NCBI RefSeq assembly: GCF_000247815.1 | Contig: NC_021676.1 | Location: forward strand, 186,001 to 250,000 | Reading direction: 5' to 3' | Origin: Ficedula albicollis | Lineage: Eukaryota; Chordata; Aves; Passeriformes; Muscicapidae | DNA length: 64,000 nucleotides | Shown: in pieces, positions 36,961 through 49,523 of the stretch | Position numbering within the stretch: the first letter of the stretch is position 1 | Layout of the letters: every line of letters begins with the position of its first letter | Translations under genes and position numbers: made by a program | Notes under the pieces: model-generated | Databases searched by the model: none | Told to the model about the DNA's origin: nothing | What the model saw: the letters and a program-made list of their open reading frames with translations, nothing else

Positions 36961-39866
36961 GTCTTCTGTAGGAGCAGGAAGCAGAATTAAACATCTGCTG
37001 CCGGTACCTGGCTCTGAAACGCTTCTCCTGCTACTCAGTGTGGGATTCAACATGAAGTGGCAGGGAAGAAAACCCTGGCACGAGGCCCATTCCCACCCCT
37101 GGACTCCTGCCAGGGCAGGAGCTAATGGCAGGTACAGGGGCTCAGACCTGAACCCACCCCAAAATCCACAGAGGCTTCCAGGGGAGATTGGGGAGGAACA
37201 CAGAGACCAAACGTGGTGTCAAACGCTGCCTTCAGTGAACTTCTCTCATTTGCCATTTAGAGAAGGAGTTTATTATGGAGAGTCATTAAATATCTGCTCT
37301 GACAATGGGCTGCAAAGTAACAGCTCGGCTGGGAAGCCTGGGAGCTCAAAGCATCCCTGAACACAGAGAACAAACACTGCTAGCCAGAGAGTGATTGTGC
37401 TTGTACTGCAGTGCAGAGGACTAGTAATTTTAAAGACATTATCTCCTAATGTTTTATTTTCACTGTGTTCTGGATTTTATGTTGATTTTAATTATACCTC
37501 TTAGGAATAGTATCTGGTAAACTAATTTCTGTGAATGGCAATGAAAAGGCATTATCCACCTACGGTAATTACACATATTTCTTAGTCCCTAGATTAAATA
37601 GTTTTACTTAAACTGCACTACAGAATTTATAAACACCTTTTTGCAAAGTCTGCCAGTGGAGTTTCAGATAATAGAAATCTAAAATACTAATCTCAGCATC
37701 CCAGATGGCTGCCTCTAGGAGCAACATAAACTGTTACCCCTGACAAATTTCCTTTTGCAGCTTTCTCAGAAAAACACAGCAAGCCACAGCAAAGACATTC
37801 AATATTTTCCTCATGGTTGCTATTAATTTAATAACTTGGGTGTTAGTCCTTCTGTCTGTGAAATCAGAAGGGTGGGGATTTTTTTCCACTGTTTTGGTGC
37901 TGATTTTTGCCCGTGCAATTGCTCTCTCAGGGGGTGGTAGAAATGCCCAGCTGCCCGATGAGGGGCATTTGCTGGCACTGCTCAATATGCAGGAGTATTT
38001 TAATGATCCCATTTACATCCAATGTAATAACAGACTGACACTTAGGGTTCTTTTGATTTTACTGATTTACTAAACCGAACGCTCAAAACCGTTATTTCTA
38101 ATATTTTATTGCAAACAACATTAACAAATAACATCCTTTCCCCATGTTTTCATCACATTTGGAAAGAGAGGCTGAGGATGAGCAGTTGATTTCACTTGTG
38201 GGCGATGTCTGATCACTGGTGGCCTCCTGCTGGGACGCTCTCCACTTCTCTCCACCGTTGCCTTCTCCTCCAAGCCTCTCCTCAAGGCACATCTTTCCCC
38301 CAGCTCTTTGCAGTAGGTGCTTATGGAAGTTCTAGACTAAAATGAATTATAAAATGGAAATAAGTCCAGGTATCTGCAGGATGGGACAAGTTTTCCTGCT
38401 CCTGGATGACTGCTGTGTCTCTTTCAGCTCTCACTTGCTTCCAAGAGCATTATATGTCCCTGGGGTGAGAGATAGGGATTTGGGGATGATAACCAACTGT
38501 GTGATGTTTCCTGAAGGGTTGCTTGGTACCAGAGCCTCCTTGTGTTTGTTTGAGTTTGGTTTTTTCTTTTCTTCCCCTGAAATGCTTAGGAAAGGCTGGG
38601 TCAAGAAGCTTGAGTGAAGAACCTGGTAGTCCAATGTAAGGAGTTAAAGAAGTGATGTGAAAGATGCACAGCAAAAATTAGGGGGAGCCAAAGGCAGCAG
38701 CACACAGAAGGAAAAGAGGGATTTAGTGCTTGGGGAGATCCTCTGGGCTCCTCAGCTGGACCCAGATCTCCACAGCCTCTGCTGCAGATTGAGGTGCAGG
38801 TACACATTGTCCATCCCGGCATCCTGCAGCTGATCACCTCCTCTGCAGATTTTCCCTTAGCACTGGTTACTGCTAAAACCCAAATTCCTGAAGTGCCTTT
38901 AAATTCCTCTGTGCAAATGCACTTTACAGTCGGACCCTGCCCTACTCTTGCAAGCTGTGGCAAATATCTGCAAGCCAGTCTCCTGCCTAGGCATGGGCTG
39001 CTCAAACCTGCTGTTTTATTTGGCATTTCTGTGTGTCTGAAAAGTGAAAAGCAGGGACACAATACATCAGAAGCGGCTTCCCTATTTAGCACTGTAGAGA
39101 CACCATTTATATTTTAGGCTAAACTTGGACTATTATGCAGTGGCAGCACCTGCTCTTTCACAAGACTGGCCTTTTGTAGTCTGGGAGCTCCAGCAATGAA
39201 AAAGCACTGCTTCTAAGCCTAGGCTTGGCTTTAGGGTAGCTGTACTCTGTGTGTGAGCAGAAGATATGTGCAAATAACAAACAAAAAAAGCACATTCTCT
39301 TCTGCCTGATCTGCAGTAACTGTCCTCCCTGGAAACCCCATGCCAGCCTACTTTCCTTTCATCCTCCAGGAATGCCTTCTGAAGGGTGTTTAAGCAGCAA
39401 TTTGGTGTAACATGGGGAGGGGGCTGTTTAGTGGCAGCTAATTGAACACTTCTGACTCTGTCTGCCACTGTAGCATTTCCCAAAAGCTACTAGAAAAGAT
39501 ATTGAGCCTTTTTATGTTGAACATGTGTCAAGCTACCTGCTCTTGGTGGCTTTGGGTGAGCCAGTCGTGAAAAAACCCCAGAGCTGCAGACTTGCCGCTT
39601 TGTGGGGGAAATGTAAATTCTGACACCCATGGTTTGCATTTCTGCACTTTGTGGCTGCAACCTTAATCCTCTGTTATGGCATTATATTCTTTTTGTGAGG
39701 TTGTGAGGTTTCTTTGTGGTGGTTTATTTATTTTTTTTGTGTTTGTTTAAGCACCCAGAAATCAAATATTAAGCTGATTAAGAATTCAGTGTTACATGTA
39801 AGCGGAGAAGAGCTGCAGGTGGTGACAGGCGACTGGATTGTGTTTGATCTGGCAGTTTTCATCTAT

Positions 39867-39910
39867 GCCACCATTTTATTCCTGCTGTGGCACTGCAGCA
39901 AAATGGTGGC
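39867..39910. repeat. 11-bp perfect inverted repeat (hairpin)
   Basis: The arms GCCACCATTTT (39867-39877) and AAAATGGTGGC (39900-39910) flank a 22-base loop that can itself pair CTGC with GCAG. AAAATGG recalls a YY1-type core, present here in both orientations. The stem is too short for a typical microRNA precursor. Confidence 0.7.
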
Positions 39911-40955
39911 TGCCTTGTTGCAGGCCTGGTGACGAGCAGGGTGTGTGGAATGCCAGCTCCTGCGTGCCAGGGGCAGAGCTCACTCTGGGAAATCCATCAT
40001 CCCTGGGAGGTGTTGCCCTGCTAGTGCCAGGTACAGCAGGATTTCCTACTGGGAGCTCTGGGATTGGTGCAGGAAAAGGGCTCCAGTAACTCTTCTCATG
40101 CCATGAGGGTTTGGGAGTTTCGCTGTCTCTTTTTGAGAGACAATGAAACTCACTCATTGTGAGCTTTTTCCTCTGGCTCCTGTGTTTTCTGTGGGCAGGG
40201 GAGGGAGATCATCTCCTTGGGGCACATGTGCAGGGATGGTTATCGTCGTGTCTCTGAGAGACAAGTGCCAAGGCTGGCTCCATGCCTTCAAGCAGCCCCA
40301 GTCTTTCCTCCCGTAGGTTCTGGGATGAGTTTTAGTTAAAGATTTTGCTTGGAAGAGGTGTGGAGGAAGATGGCAGGCTGTGCAGAGCTCGGCTCACCCT
40401 GAAGTGTCTGCAGGGGAATTCTGGTCCCTGAGGCAGGTACAGCTGTGGGCCAGCAGTGCCCAGAGCCCTGAGCCCTGCCCAAGCCCTTCTGGGGACTGTC
40501 TGGGGACGTGTGTGTGTTTGTTTGTGCAGAGCCAGACGGGCTGGGGCTTGGGTTTGCTGCCTTCCCACCTTACAAAGTGACTCGCACAGCTCTGGGCTGG
40601 CTGACACAATAGTAATCCACTGGGATGGCTTGTTCACTCGTGACTTAAAAAGGGGATTTTGTGCTGGGATGAGCTACAGAAGAGAAGATGTTTCAGCAAG
40701 GATTTTTTTGGCTTCAAGTTTTCTGCATGCTTCAGCCTCACAGTTGTGCTTAAAACTGTTGTGTATCGATAAGACTTCCCTTCCACCCATAATCTCTTCT
40801 CTCCTTCTGTTCCCTGCTGTAAACAAGCCATTAAAAATGTGTTTATGACATCACAGTTGGTGCCCATGGAAATGACTTTGATGTTAGAAAGACAAATATA
40901 GCATCATGATTTCATGGCAGGATCAAGGCAGGAGAAGACCCTTGTTCAAATGGTG

Positions 40956-41542
<587 letters not shown>

Positions 41543-44500
41543 TTGAAAAAAAAAAAACGTGAAGAGCCAATTGACTGAATATGATACACTTTAAAGTTTT
41601 TTCTCAATGTAAAAAAAAATAAAATAAATTTCAAAAATCTCTCTCAAATGAAAAAATTGCAATGCTCTGGCTGTACTCTTTTAAATAAAAGCCTATAGGG
41701 TAAACAGAGAAGTGGAGTGCAGGAGAAGCCTTGGAATAAGAATTATACATGCGCCAAAAACTCCAGAAGGCATCTTTCAAGCTGTAGTGGTCTGTGCTTA
41801 AATCAGGCTTGGACACTGGGGCCAAATGAGACCATGGGGCCAGTCCTCCCCCAGTTCACACCAGTAACAGAGTCCTGCAGGTTTTGAGTACAGATGGATG
41901 CAGCTGGGATCTTTATCTTGGAAAATCATCATCCCTTGCCATATTACCCTCATGGTCATACCTGCCTGCAGCCAGATGGGGAGCCAAGTCTGGCAGCCAA
42001 ACAAAAGTCTTTGGCTCCTGATTTTGCTGTGGTTCCAACTCCTCCTGAGTCCACTAGGCCAATGCTCCTGGCAGGGATGCATCCATCACTCACACAAGCT
42101 GTTGAAAATAAGCCCTTGTTTTCACATACATTTTATTAAATCATTAGCATTACACGCTTTGGAGGTGGCAGGACCAAGCCTGCTAGGAAAGTATTGTCAG
42201 AATCCTTTCTGGGCTCACTTTCTGAGCAGTTGTTCCAACATGTGTAATTAGGAATAAAACAGCCTCTGAAAAGACCACCTTGGATTCAGAGAGAAATGAG
42301 AGCAATAATCTAGAGATTTTAAAAGATGGTTTTTCTCAGCTAGTTGTTTTTAATAAAATGGTAAAAGTGAAAAAAAAATACCAGGAAAGTCTAGCTAGGA
42401 TGATAATGCTTTGTTCTGCAGAAATATGTGCCCTGTGTCCTCTCTTAGTACAGAGCAACAAAGGGAATGAAGTGTAAGGGAAGGGAAAAGTGGGGATGAA
42501 CGGAGGTTGTTAAATGCTGCACGGGAAAGGTCAGGAATCTTGTCTGGATGGCAAAGCTGACATTAAAACAGCCCTGCAGCAGGGCTGCCCTGGGTGCTGC
42601 CCAGCCTGCTTGGAGGGCTGCTCAGGTGCTGGGGGCTCTCCTGGCTGTCCCATCCCCTCCGGGCATCCCTGGCTGAGCACGCCTTGGAAACGTTGCCCAG
42701 GATTTTCAGGTCCTGCTGCTGAAGTCCACACCTCCTCCTGTGCAAGGAAACCCCTGGGCTGGGGGGGACTTGTACATTCTTCACATGCAGCTTCTCTCAC
42801 GGCTGAAGGCTCAGCCCAGCAGATGGAGGGGAGGCTGCAGCCCCCTCTCTCAGCTCTGCCTGCCTCTGTGTGCCCTCTCCACTCCCCAAAACATTCCTGA
42901 TCCCACTGGCACCGAGCAAATAGCCCGTACACAGATCAGCCTGTCTGGGCTCTGAGTGCTGTGCAGGCAGACCTGGCGTGTCCAGTGACAGCCCCGAGCT
43001 GCCACCAGCAGCTTTGGGGTGTGATTCCCTCTCCAATCCACTTGGAAATGGTTTTGCTTATGAAACAAGTGATGGTGCTTGGTTCTTCCTCTGACTGGGG
43101 AGATTTTACAGTGCCCAGAGCAGGGCTGTTTGGGTGGATGCTTGTGCCTGTGCTCTTTTGGCTGAATTTGCTCGTGAATGAAAACTGACTTGTGTGCAGC
43201 TGTTAGGAAGGTTTTTCATGCCAGTGTTTTGCTGGTTTAACCCTTTTACCCCTGTGCACTGCCCTTTGGGGTATGAGCCCTTCAGTTTTGGGAGAGGAGA
43301 GGATGGCTTTGCACGGGCTGGGAGCACGAGGGTCCTGGTGGCACTGCAGCCTTTCCCTGGGCAGGTCCTTGCAGGTGACATGTGTGTCTCCTCCATGCTG
43401 GGGTGGCAGGGGACTGCCACAGAGACCAGTGAATCCAGCAGTCTGGGCTGTGTCTGCAGTCCTCACCTGTGGCATGGAAGCTGCTCTTTAACTGAGCTTC
43501 CCAGGGGAGGCTGCCATGCTCCCAATTAACCCCTTGCATAATTACCCATGGAAACAAGCAGCCTGCTCCTGGGATGGGGGAAAGGCACTGCTGGCCAGGA
43601 GCTGCCCTTTCCTTTAGAGGGGCAGGTTGTGTCTCCCTTCGGGGACAGCCCCGGGGTGGGTGGCAGGGGCTGGGGCACCTCTCCTGTGGGTGACAAGGAC
43701 ACAAGGGCAGGGGGTCCCCAGAGTGCTTTATGTGCAAGCATAGAGAAATTCATTTCTCCTTGGGCCGAGGACTCCGTGGTACCTGGGCAGCAGAAATTCA
43801 TAAAGGAGCAAAAACTGTGCTACTGAAGGGGAGAGGAAAGCTTTGGACACATCAGGGTCTCTTTTTGTTGTGCTCGTTCCTGGTATCTAATTACCACTTT
43901 GGAGAGGGAAAACACTTCCCATCCAACAATCCCTCTGCTTCATCTCCTCTAGTCAGAGAAAACTTTACATCTATGAAATCAGTACAGTAAATCAGAAAAC
44001 AGGGTCTTTCCCTAAAGAAGAGAGAGTGAATTCTTTCAACCTCGTACCAAGCAGCAAGAAAGATCATAAAATTGAAACAATCTAAAATACTCCTGGTTCA
44101 CATTCAGCAGCTGTCACAGAGCAGCAGGGAAGTGCAAAGTGTAGTTATTGCTTATTTTAGGTACTTTACTTTGTTTGTTTTGTGTCTTCCATACTCTGGA
44201 TAGAAAATGTTGCAAGTTTGCCTTGTGAGAAAGGAAGAAAATTCATTTTTATGGGTTGCTGAGGTGCACCTGAGAAGCCAAGCTGATGGCGGAGAGCTAA
44301 AGCCTCTTCCTTTTCTGGCTGTCATGTAAGAGTGTGAAACACCCAGTCCTCTGCCAACAAAGTCCTGGTGGCTTCAGATATTTTGTCTGAATGCATCCTT
44401 CGCAGGACAGGCAGAGACCACCAACACTCTTCCCCAAACAGACTTTTTCAAAGGGAAAATGGTGGTGGATTCTCACCACGGTGATTATAGGGAGTTGTTC

Positions 44501-44925
44501 TAGGGTTCTCAGAAGAATCTGAAAACCAATCTTTCTCAGTTATTTCTGAATAGCTATTGAATGGATAATTTCCATATCCATTATCAAAATGATGTTCTGG
44601 CAGTGAAATTTAGCTGTATTGTGTTTGGTCAGTAATTGGTGAAGTGTTTTCCTAGGGTTAAAAGTAAGGTTGGGATTTACAAGGTCTTTAGATTTATTTT
44701 TTTATGTATTCAGTTGCTTTATGCTATCCAAATGCTTTGATGGTATGGAGAAGGCTAATGGGATTTACCCAAGTATTTAAAGACAAACTGAGAAGACTTT
44801 TACCTTCTGAGACCCAAGTTCAGAGTTGCATTGCCTCTGTGAGCTGTTGGTGACTCACATTTTAAGCAATGTGCAACGTTAAAGTCTTGATCATTAGTGA
44901 CTTGCAGGTCTGGAGAATAGACTAA
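41543..44925. other. Unique spacer, about 3.4 kb
   Basis: AT-rich to about 42500, then moderately GC-rich without dense CpG (42540-43720), then AT-rich again. Open frames up to 151 codons overlap on both strands in the GC-rich part with no domain. No gene or mobile element was recognised. Confidence 0.55.
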
Positions 44926-45650
44926 ACTAGACTAGACTAGACTAGACTAGACTAGACTAGACTAGACTAGACTAGACTAGAATAGAATAGAATAGAATAG
45001 AATAGAATAGAATAGAATAGAATAGAATAGAATAGAATAGAATAGAATAGAATAGAATAGAATAGAATAGAATAGAATAGAATAGAATAGAATAGAATAG
45101 AATAGAATAGAATAGAATAGAATAGAATAGAATAGAATAGAATAGAATAGAATAGAATAGAATAGAATAGAATAGAATAGAATAGAATAGAATAGAATAG
45201 AATAGAATAGAATAGAATAGAATAGAATAGAATAGAATAGAATAGAATAGAATAGAATAGAATAGAATAGAATAGAATAGAATAGAATAGAATAGAATAG
45301 AATAGAATAGAATAGAATAGAATAGAATAGAATAGAATAGAATAGAATAGAATAGAATAGAATAGAATAGAATAGAATAGAATAGAATAGAATAGAATAG
45401 AATAGAATAGAATAGAATAGAATAGAATAGAATAGAATAGAATAGAATAGAATAGAATAGAATAGAATAGAATAGAATAGAATAGAATAGAATAGAATAG
45501 AATAGAATAGAATAGAATAGAATAGAATAGAATAGAATAGAATAGAATAGAATAGAATAGAATAGAATAGAATAGAATAGAATAGAATAGAATAGAATAG
45601 AATAGAATAGAATAGAATAGAATAGAATAGAATAGAATAGAATAGAATAG
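44926..45650 (+). repeat. ACTAG/AATAG pentanucleotide array
   Basis: It starts with about eleven ACTAG units (44926-44980) and switches abruptly to AATAG, which then runs perfectly for 670 bp (134 units, 44981-45650) to CCTCAAAAGC. One imperfect AATAG-like unit (GAGAATAGACTA) precedes the ACTAG block. The minus-strand frame FYSIL repeats without stops because the 15-bp frame cycle contains none; it is not a gene. Confidence 0.98.
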
Positions 45651-47454
45651 CCTCAAAAGCAATCAATGCAAATACACCAGAGTAAATAGTAACAAAAATC
45701 AATTATACAAGAGTGAAGACTTTCCTTGCCTCAGATTTTCTTTCAGTTCATGGTAGTAATAACTAAGATTATGCTGTATCTTTGATTTTATCTTGGGTTG
45801 TGTGAAATAAGAATTTGGTAAAATGTGCCCCACTTTTTCAATTGAAACAAAGAGGGTAGATTAGAGACAGTAAAGAAAAGAAATACGTGAGGAAGGAAAA
45901 GCAGGCAAATTTCCAGTGCAAGGTGAACTGAAAAGCAAAGCTCTCAAAATTTAGCTCTGGTTTCCCATTTCAGTGATGTGACAAGCACATGCTGGCTATG
46001 AATGCATTGAGGCAGGGAGGCAGGAGACAGGCAGTGCCTCAGCCTGAGCTTTAAAAATGCCTCTGTGCTGCCGTAGGGAGCTGGGGTCAAAAGCAATTTC
46101 CTGGAATTACCCCTGCCCTGTGAGCTGCTGGCAAAGGGGCAGAGCTGAGCTGCTTCAGGCCTGAGGAGGGCAGCCAGAAACACCAACACATCCATCCCAG
46201 CAGAGATCCCTGCACGCTCCGGGGAAGGGGAGCACCCCAGCAGCTCCTCCTGCAGCTCTGCACGGCCAGTGTGTGCTGGCTCCCTGCTCCTCTCCCCTCC
46301 CCGTGCTGGGATCCAGCCCTGCTGGCACATGGACGGGTCTGAAGCCACGGGCTGTCACGGAGGGCATGGACGGGCACGGTGCTGGCAATGTCAGAGCACC
46401 CCAAGTGCTCGCCTCGGGCATGTCTAGGGCTCTCTGTCTGGAAAGAGCTGGTTCTGAGATGGATTTTTAAATACTCCAAATTGCCACTACCGTCTGATAC
46501 AAAAAAGCCCCCTCTGATTGCTAAATCTCACACATCCTAGACAAATATGTAAGCGGTGTTTGATTTTAGGGCAGTCTGTCTGGTCTGGGGTTCTGTGAGC
46601 TTCTACAAGCTCTGGAGGGCTGAGTTTTTACAGCTAGGAGGGGATAATGCATGAAGAGTCTATGTGACATGCCTGAAGCCAGAAAATCAGTAGCTGAGGA
46701 AAGAATTGGAGCCAGTCCTTAGTCTGGCAAGCTGGATCTGGGACTGTCCTTCCTCTTTGAGCACGGAGAAAATCCATTTAAAATAACCAAATGAAATGGA
46801 AAAAAAATATTATTTAATGTTTCTTGTTATAATATACATCTCTTGGAGCCAGTGTAAGCAATGAAGTCAGATATGATAGATTAATGAAAGCTTACCTAAA
46901 TTACCACTGGGCCAGGTAATGTAAAACAAAGCTTTGCAGTAACACATAGTGGTTTTAAAAATGTTTCAACACTTCACTATTGTGTTTTTGAAATGAACTC
47001 CCTTAAATTCAAAGCACTGTATCTACTGATTTTTCCTTCTTTTGTTTTAAGGCGTGTTTAGTGATTACGTTTCCTGTGACAACCCTGCCGCCTTCCTTGG
47101 TGGCTCTCTCATGCTGCTCTGCTGGGAGCCATCCCCGTGCTGGGGCTGTGCAGAAAAGAAGAGGGGAAAAAAAATGCAGCCCGTGTACCTTGGATATCTT
47201 GAAACACACTGAGGCGAGGGGACCTGCCACGGGAAGCGTTTCCATACGCTCTCCTCGTCAGGGGAGTAAGCAGGCTGAAAAGTTGGATGTGCACAGTGAG
47301 GGGAAGCTGACCCGGGCAGCCTTGATTTACATAGTGCACACTTGGGACCTGCTCATTAGCACAGCATCCCCCTAATCATCACCTCGGCAGGACGGGCACA
47401 GGGATGGGAATGTGCCCCGGGACCCAGCTCTGCGCTTTCCCCAGCAGCACCCAG

Positions 47455-47720
47455 CCCTCTGCAGTTATTGTGATATGACAGATGCACAGATCATCCAAAG
47501 CAGGTCTTGCATGGCATTACACAATGTAAATCAATAATGTGAAAATACAGCCGTTAACACAATGTACAGTTTTGCCTATTACTACAATGCCCTGCTTGTT
47601 CCAAAGGAAAAGCAATTTTATGCTCCACTGGAGCATGGTTTGCTTAGCCTTCAACTAGCGGCAAATGCCAGATACTGCAAAATGTTATTGTTACGCAAGC
47701 AGTGTCCTGGATTTATTTAT
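47455..47720. promoter_or_regulatory. AT-rich candidate conserved non-coding element
   Basis: Complex sequence without low complexity, containing SOX-like ATTGTT, TTACACAATGTAAATCAATA (near 47517) and a near-palindromic ACACAATGTACAG segment. Composition differs sharply from the GC-rich DNA on either side. As with the other candidates, this is a judgement of texture and not evidence of conservation. Confidence 0.22.
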
Positions 47721-48035
47721 AAGTATCCATGCAAAGACTAATTCCAACAAGGGCTAGGACTGGAGCCCCTCTGAATATGGGGCTGAACTGCTCTGACCCT
47801 GCATTTCCAGCTCTGCTGCCTCTTGCCTGCGCCCGGGTCCTGATCCAGCCCAACTGCACAGTGCACCTCCCTGTGCCCGTCCTGGTTTTGGGCTGGGATT
47901 AAATCCTTCCGGGTTTTAGCTATCCTAGCCCACAGTGGCACCTCACAAGCCAAAAATCAGACACACCCCAATATTCAGGGTAGGTGCCTGGCGCTCACAC
48001 TGCTCTGGTTGCTTGCCCCTGGCTCCTTTCCTTGG

Positions 48036-48149
48036 ATACAGGGCTTGGCTGCCTCCCTGCATGGCAGAAAAGCCAACACATCCTGGGCACGTATACAGGG
48101 CTTGGCTGCCTCCCTGCATGGCAGGAAAGCCAACACCTCCTGGGCACGC
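48036..48149. repeat. 57-bp tandem duplication, two copies
   Basis: Copy one spans 48036-48092 and copy two 48093-48149. Both begin ATACAGGGCTTGGCTGCCTC and end CCTGGGCACG. They differ at a few bases (for example CAGAAAAGCC versus CAGGAAAGCC). 57 is a multiple of three, so frames stay open through it, but nothing suggests translation. Confidence 0.94.
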
Positions 48150-48587
48150 TTTATCCTTGGCAGAGATGTAGGGGAACAGTAGCATGAAGCCTCTGAACCC
48201 CTAATTATTGATGTGCACCTCATTGGCTGCTCCCAGCAGAAGTTAATTCCTTTTAGCTGAGGACACAAAAGGAAGAGCTGCTACAAGAAAAGGAAAGAAC
48301 TTCTTGGATCACTGGGGTTGCAGGGAAGAGGAGCAATGCTGCTGTGTGAAGGTGACCCCTCCTGACCCTCTCTCAAGGCAGAAGTTGCTCCATGTTCACT
48401 TCTGAGCAAGGAAGCCTTGATGTGTTTAACCTGCACGAGAAACAAAGATCCCAGAAAAACCTGTTGTGGAGGCAGAAAAGCCGTAATTCCCGAGCCTGCA
48501 GCTCAGCAGAGTGGGGCATGAACGGGCACGAGCACTTATCCACATCTGTGCAGCATCCTCAGCTGTGGAACCTGCCTGTGCCCAGCT

Positions 48588-49523
48588 GGGGGGGTTTGGG
48601 TTGGGTTGGGGTTTGGGTTTGGGTTTGGGTTTGGGTTTGGGTTTGGGTTTGGGTTTGGGTTTGGGTTTGGGTTTGGGTTTGGGTTTGGGTTTGGGTTTGG
48701 GTTTGGGTTTGGGTTTGGGTTTGGGTTTGGGTTTGGGTTTGGGTTTGGGTTTGGGTTTGGGTTTGGGTTTGGGTTTGGGTTTGGGTTTGGGTTTGGGTTT
48801 GGGTTTGGGTTTGGGTTTGGGTTTGGGTTTGGGTTTGGGTTTGGGTTTGGGTTTGGGTTTGGGTTTGGGTTTGGGTTTGGGTTTGGGTTTGGGTTTGGGT
48901 TTGGGTTTGGGTTTGGGTTTGGGTTTGGGTTTGGGTTTGGGTTTGGGTTTGGGTTTGGGTTTGGGTTTGGGTTTGGGTTTGGGTTTGGGTTTGGGTTTGG
49001 GTTTGGGTTTGGGTTTGGGTTTGGGTTTGGGTTTGGGTTTGGGTTTGGGTTTGGGTTTGGGTTTGGGTTTGGGTTTGGGTTTGGGTTTGGGTTTGGGTTT
49101 GGGTTTGGGTTTGGGTTTGGGTTTGGGTTTGGGTTTGGGTTTGGGTTTGGGTTTGGGTTTGGGTTTGGGTTTGGGTTTGGGTTTGGGTTTGGGTTTGGGT
49201 TTGGGTTTGGGTTTGGGTTTGGGTTTGGGTTTGGGTTTGGGTTTGGGTTTGGGTTTGGGTTTGGGTTTGGGTTTGGGTTTGGGTTTGGGTTTGGGTTTGG
49301 GTTTGGGTTTGGGTTTGGGTTTGGGTTTGGGTTTGGGTTTGGGTTTGGGTTTGGGTTTGGGTTTGGGTTTGGGTTTGGGTTTGGGTTTGGGTTTGGGTTT
49401 GGGTTTGGGTTTGGGTTTGGGTTTGGGTTTGGGTTTGGGTTTGGGTTTGGGTTTGGGTTTGGGTTTGGGTTTGGGTTTGGGTTTGGGTTTGGGTTTGGGG
49501 TTGGGTTTGGGGTTGGGTTTGGG
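48588..49523 (+). repeat. (GGGTTT)n hexamer array, about 0.9 kb
   Basis: From 48610 to 49499 the plus strand is a perfect GGGTTT repeat of about 148 units, with slightly irregular edges (GGGTTGGGTTGGGG on the left, GGGGTTGGGTTTGGGGTTGGG on the right). It differs from the vertebrate telomere unit by a single base (A to T). Four consecutive G3 tracts with T3 loops meet the G-quadruplex consensus anywhere in the array. The frames through it read Val-Trp, Gly-Leu, Gly-Phe or Asn-Pro dipeptides and are not genes. Confidence 0.98.

Larger units (their letters stand above)
34261..40955. other. Unique spacer, about 6.7 kb
   Basis: Mostly AT-rich and complex. The stretch 34560-34720 is AT-rich with TATGTAT runs. 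The stretch 36400-36960 is AT-rich and motif-rich and is listed separately. A hairpin at 39867-39910 is also listed separately. The remainder holds short overlapping open frames without domains. No gene or mobile element was recognised. Confidence 0.5.
45651..48587. other. Unique spacer, about 2.9 kb
   Basis: AT-rich at both ends, GC-richer at 46010-46440 and 47780-48170. A 57-bp duplication (48036-48149) and an AT-rich candidate element (47455-47720) are listed separately. No gene recognised. Confidence 0.55.

Noticed and set aside
44967..45702. FYSIL-repeat frames on the minus strand
   Set aside because: A 15-bp cycle of the AATAG pentamer with no stop in it. Purely compositional.
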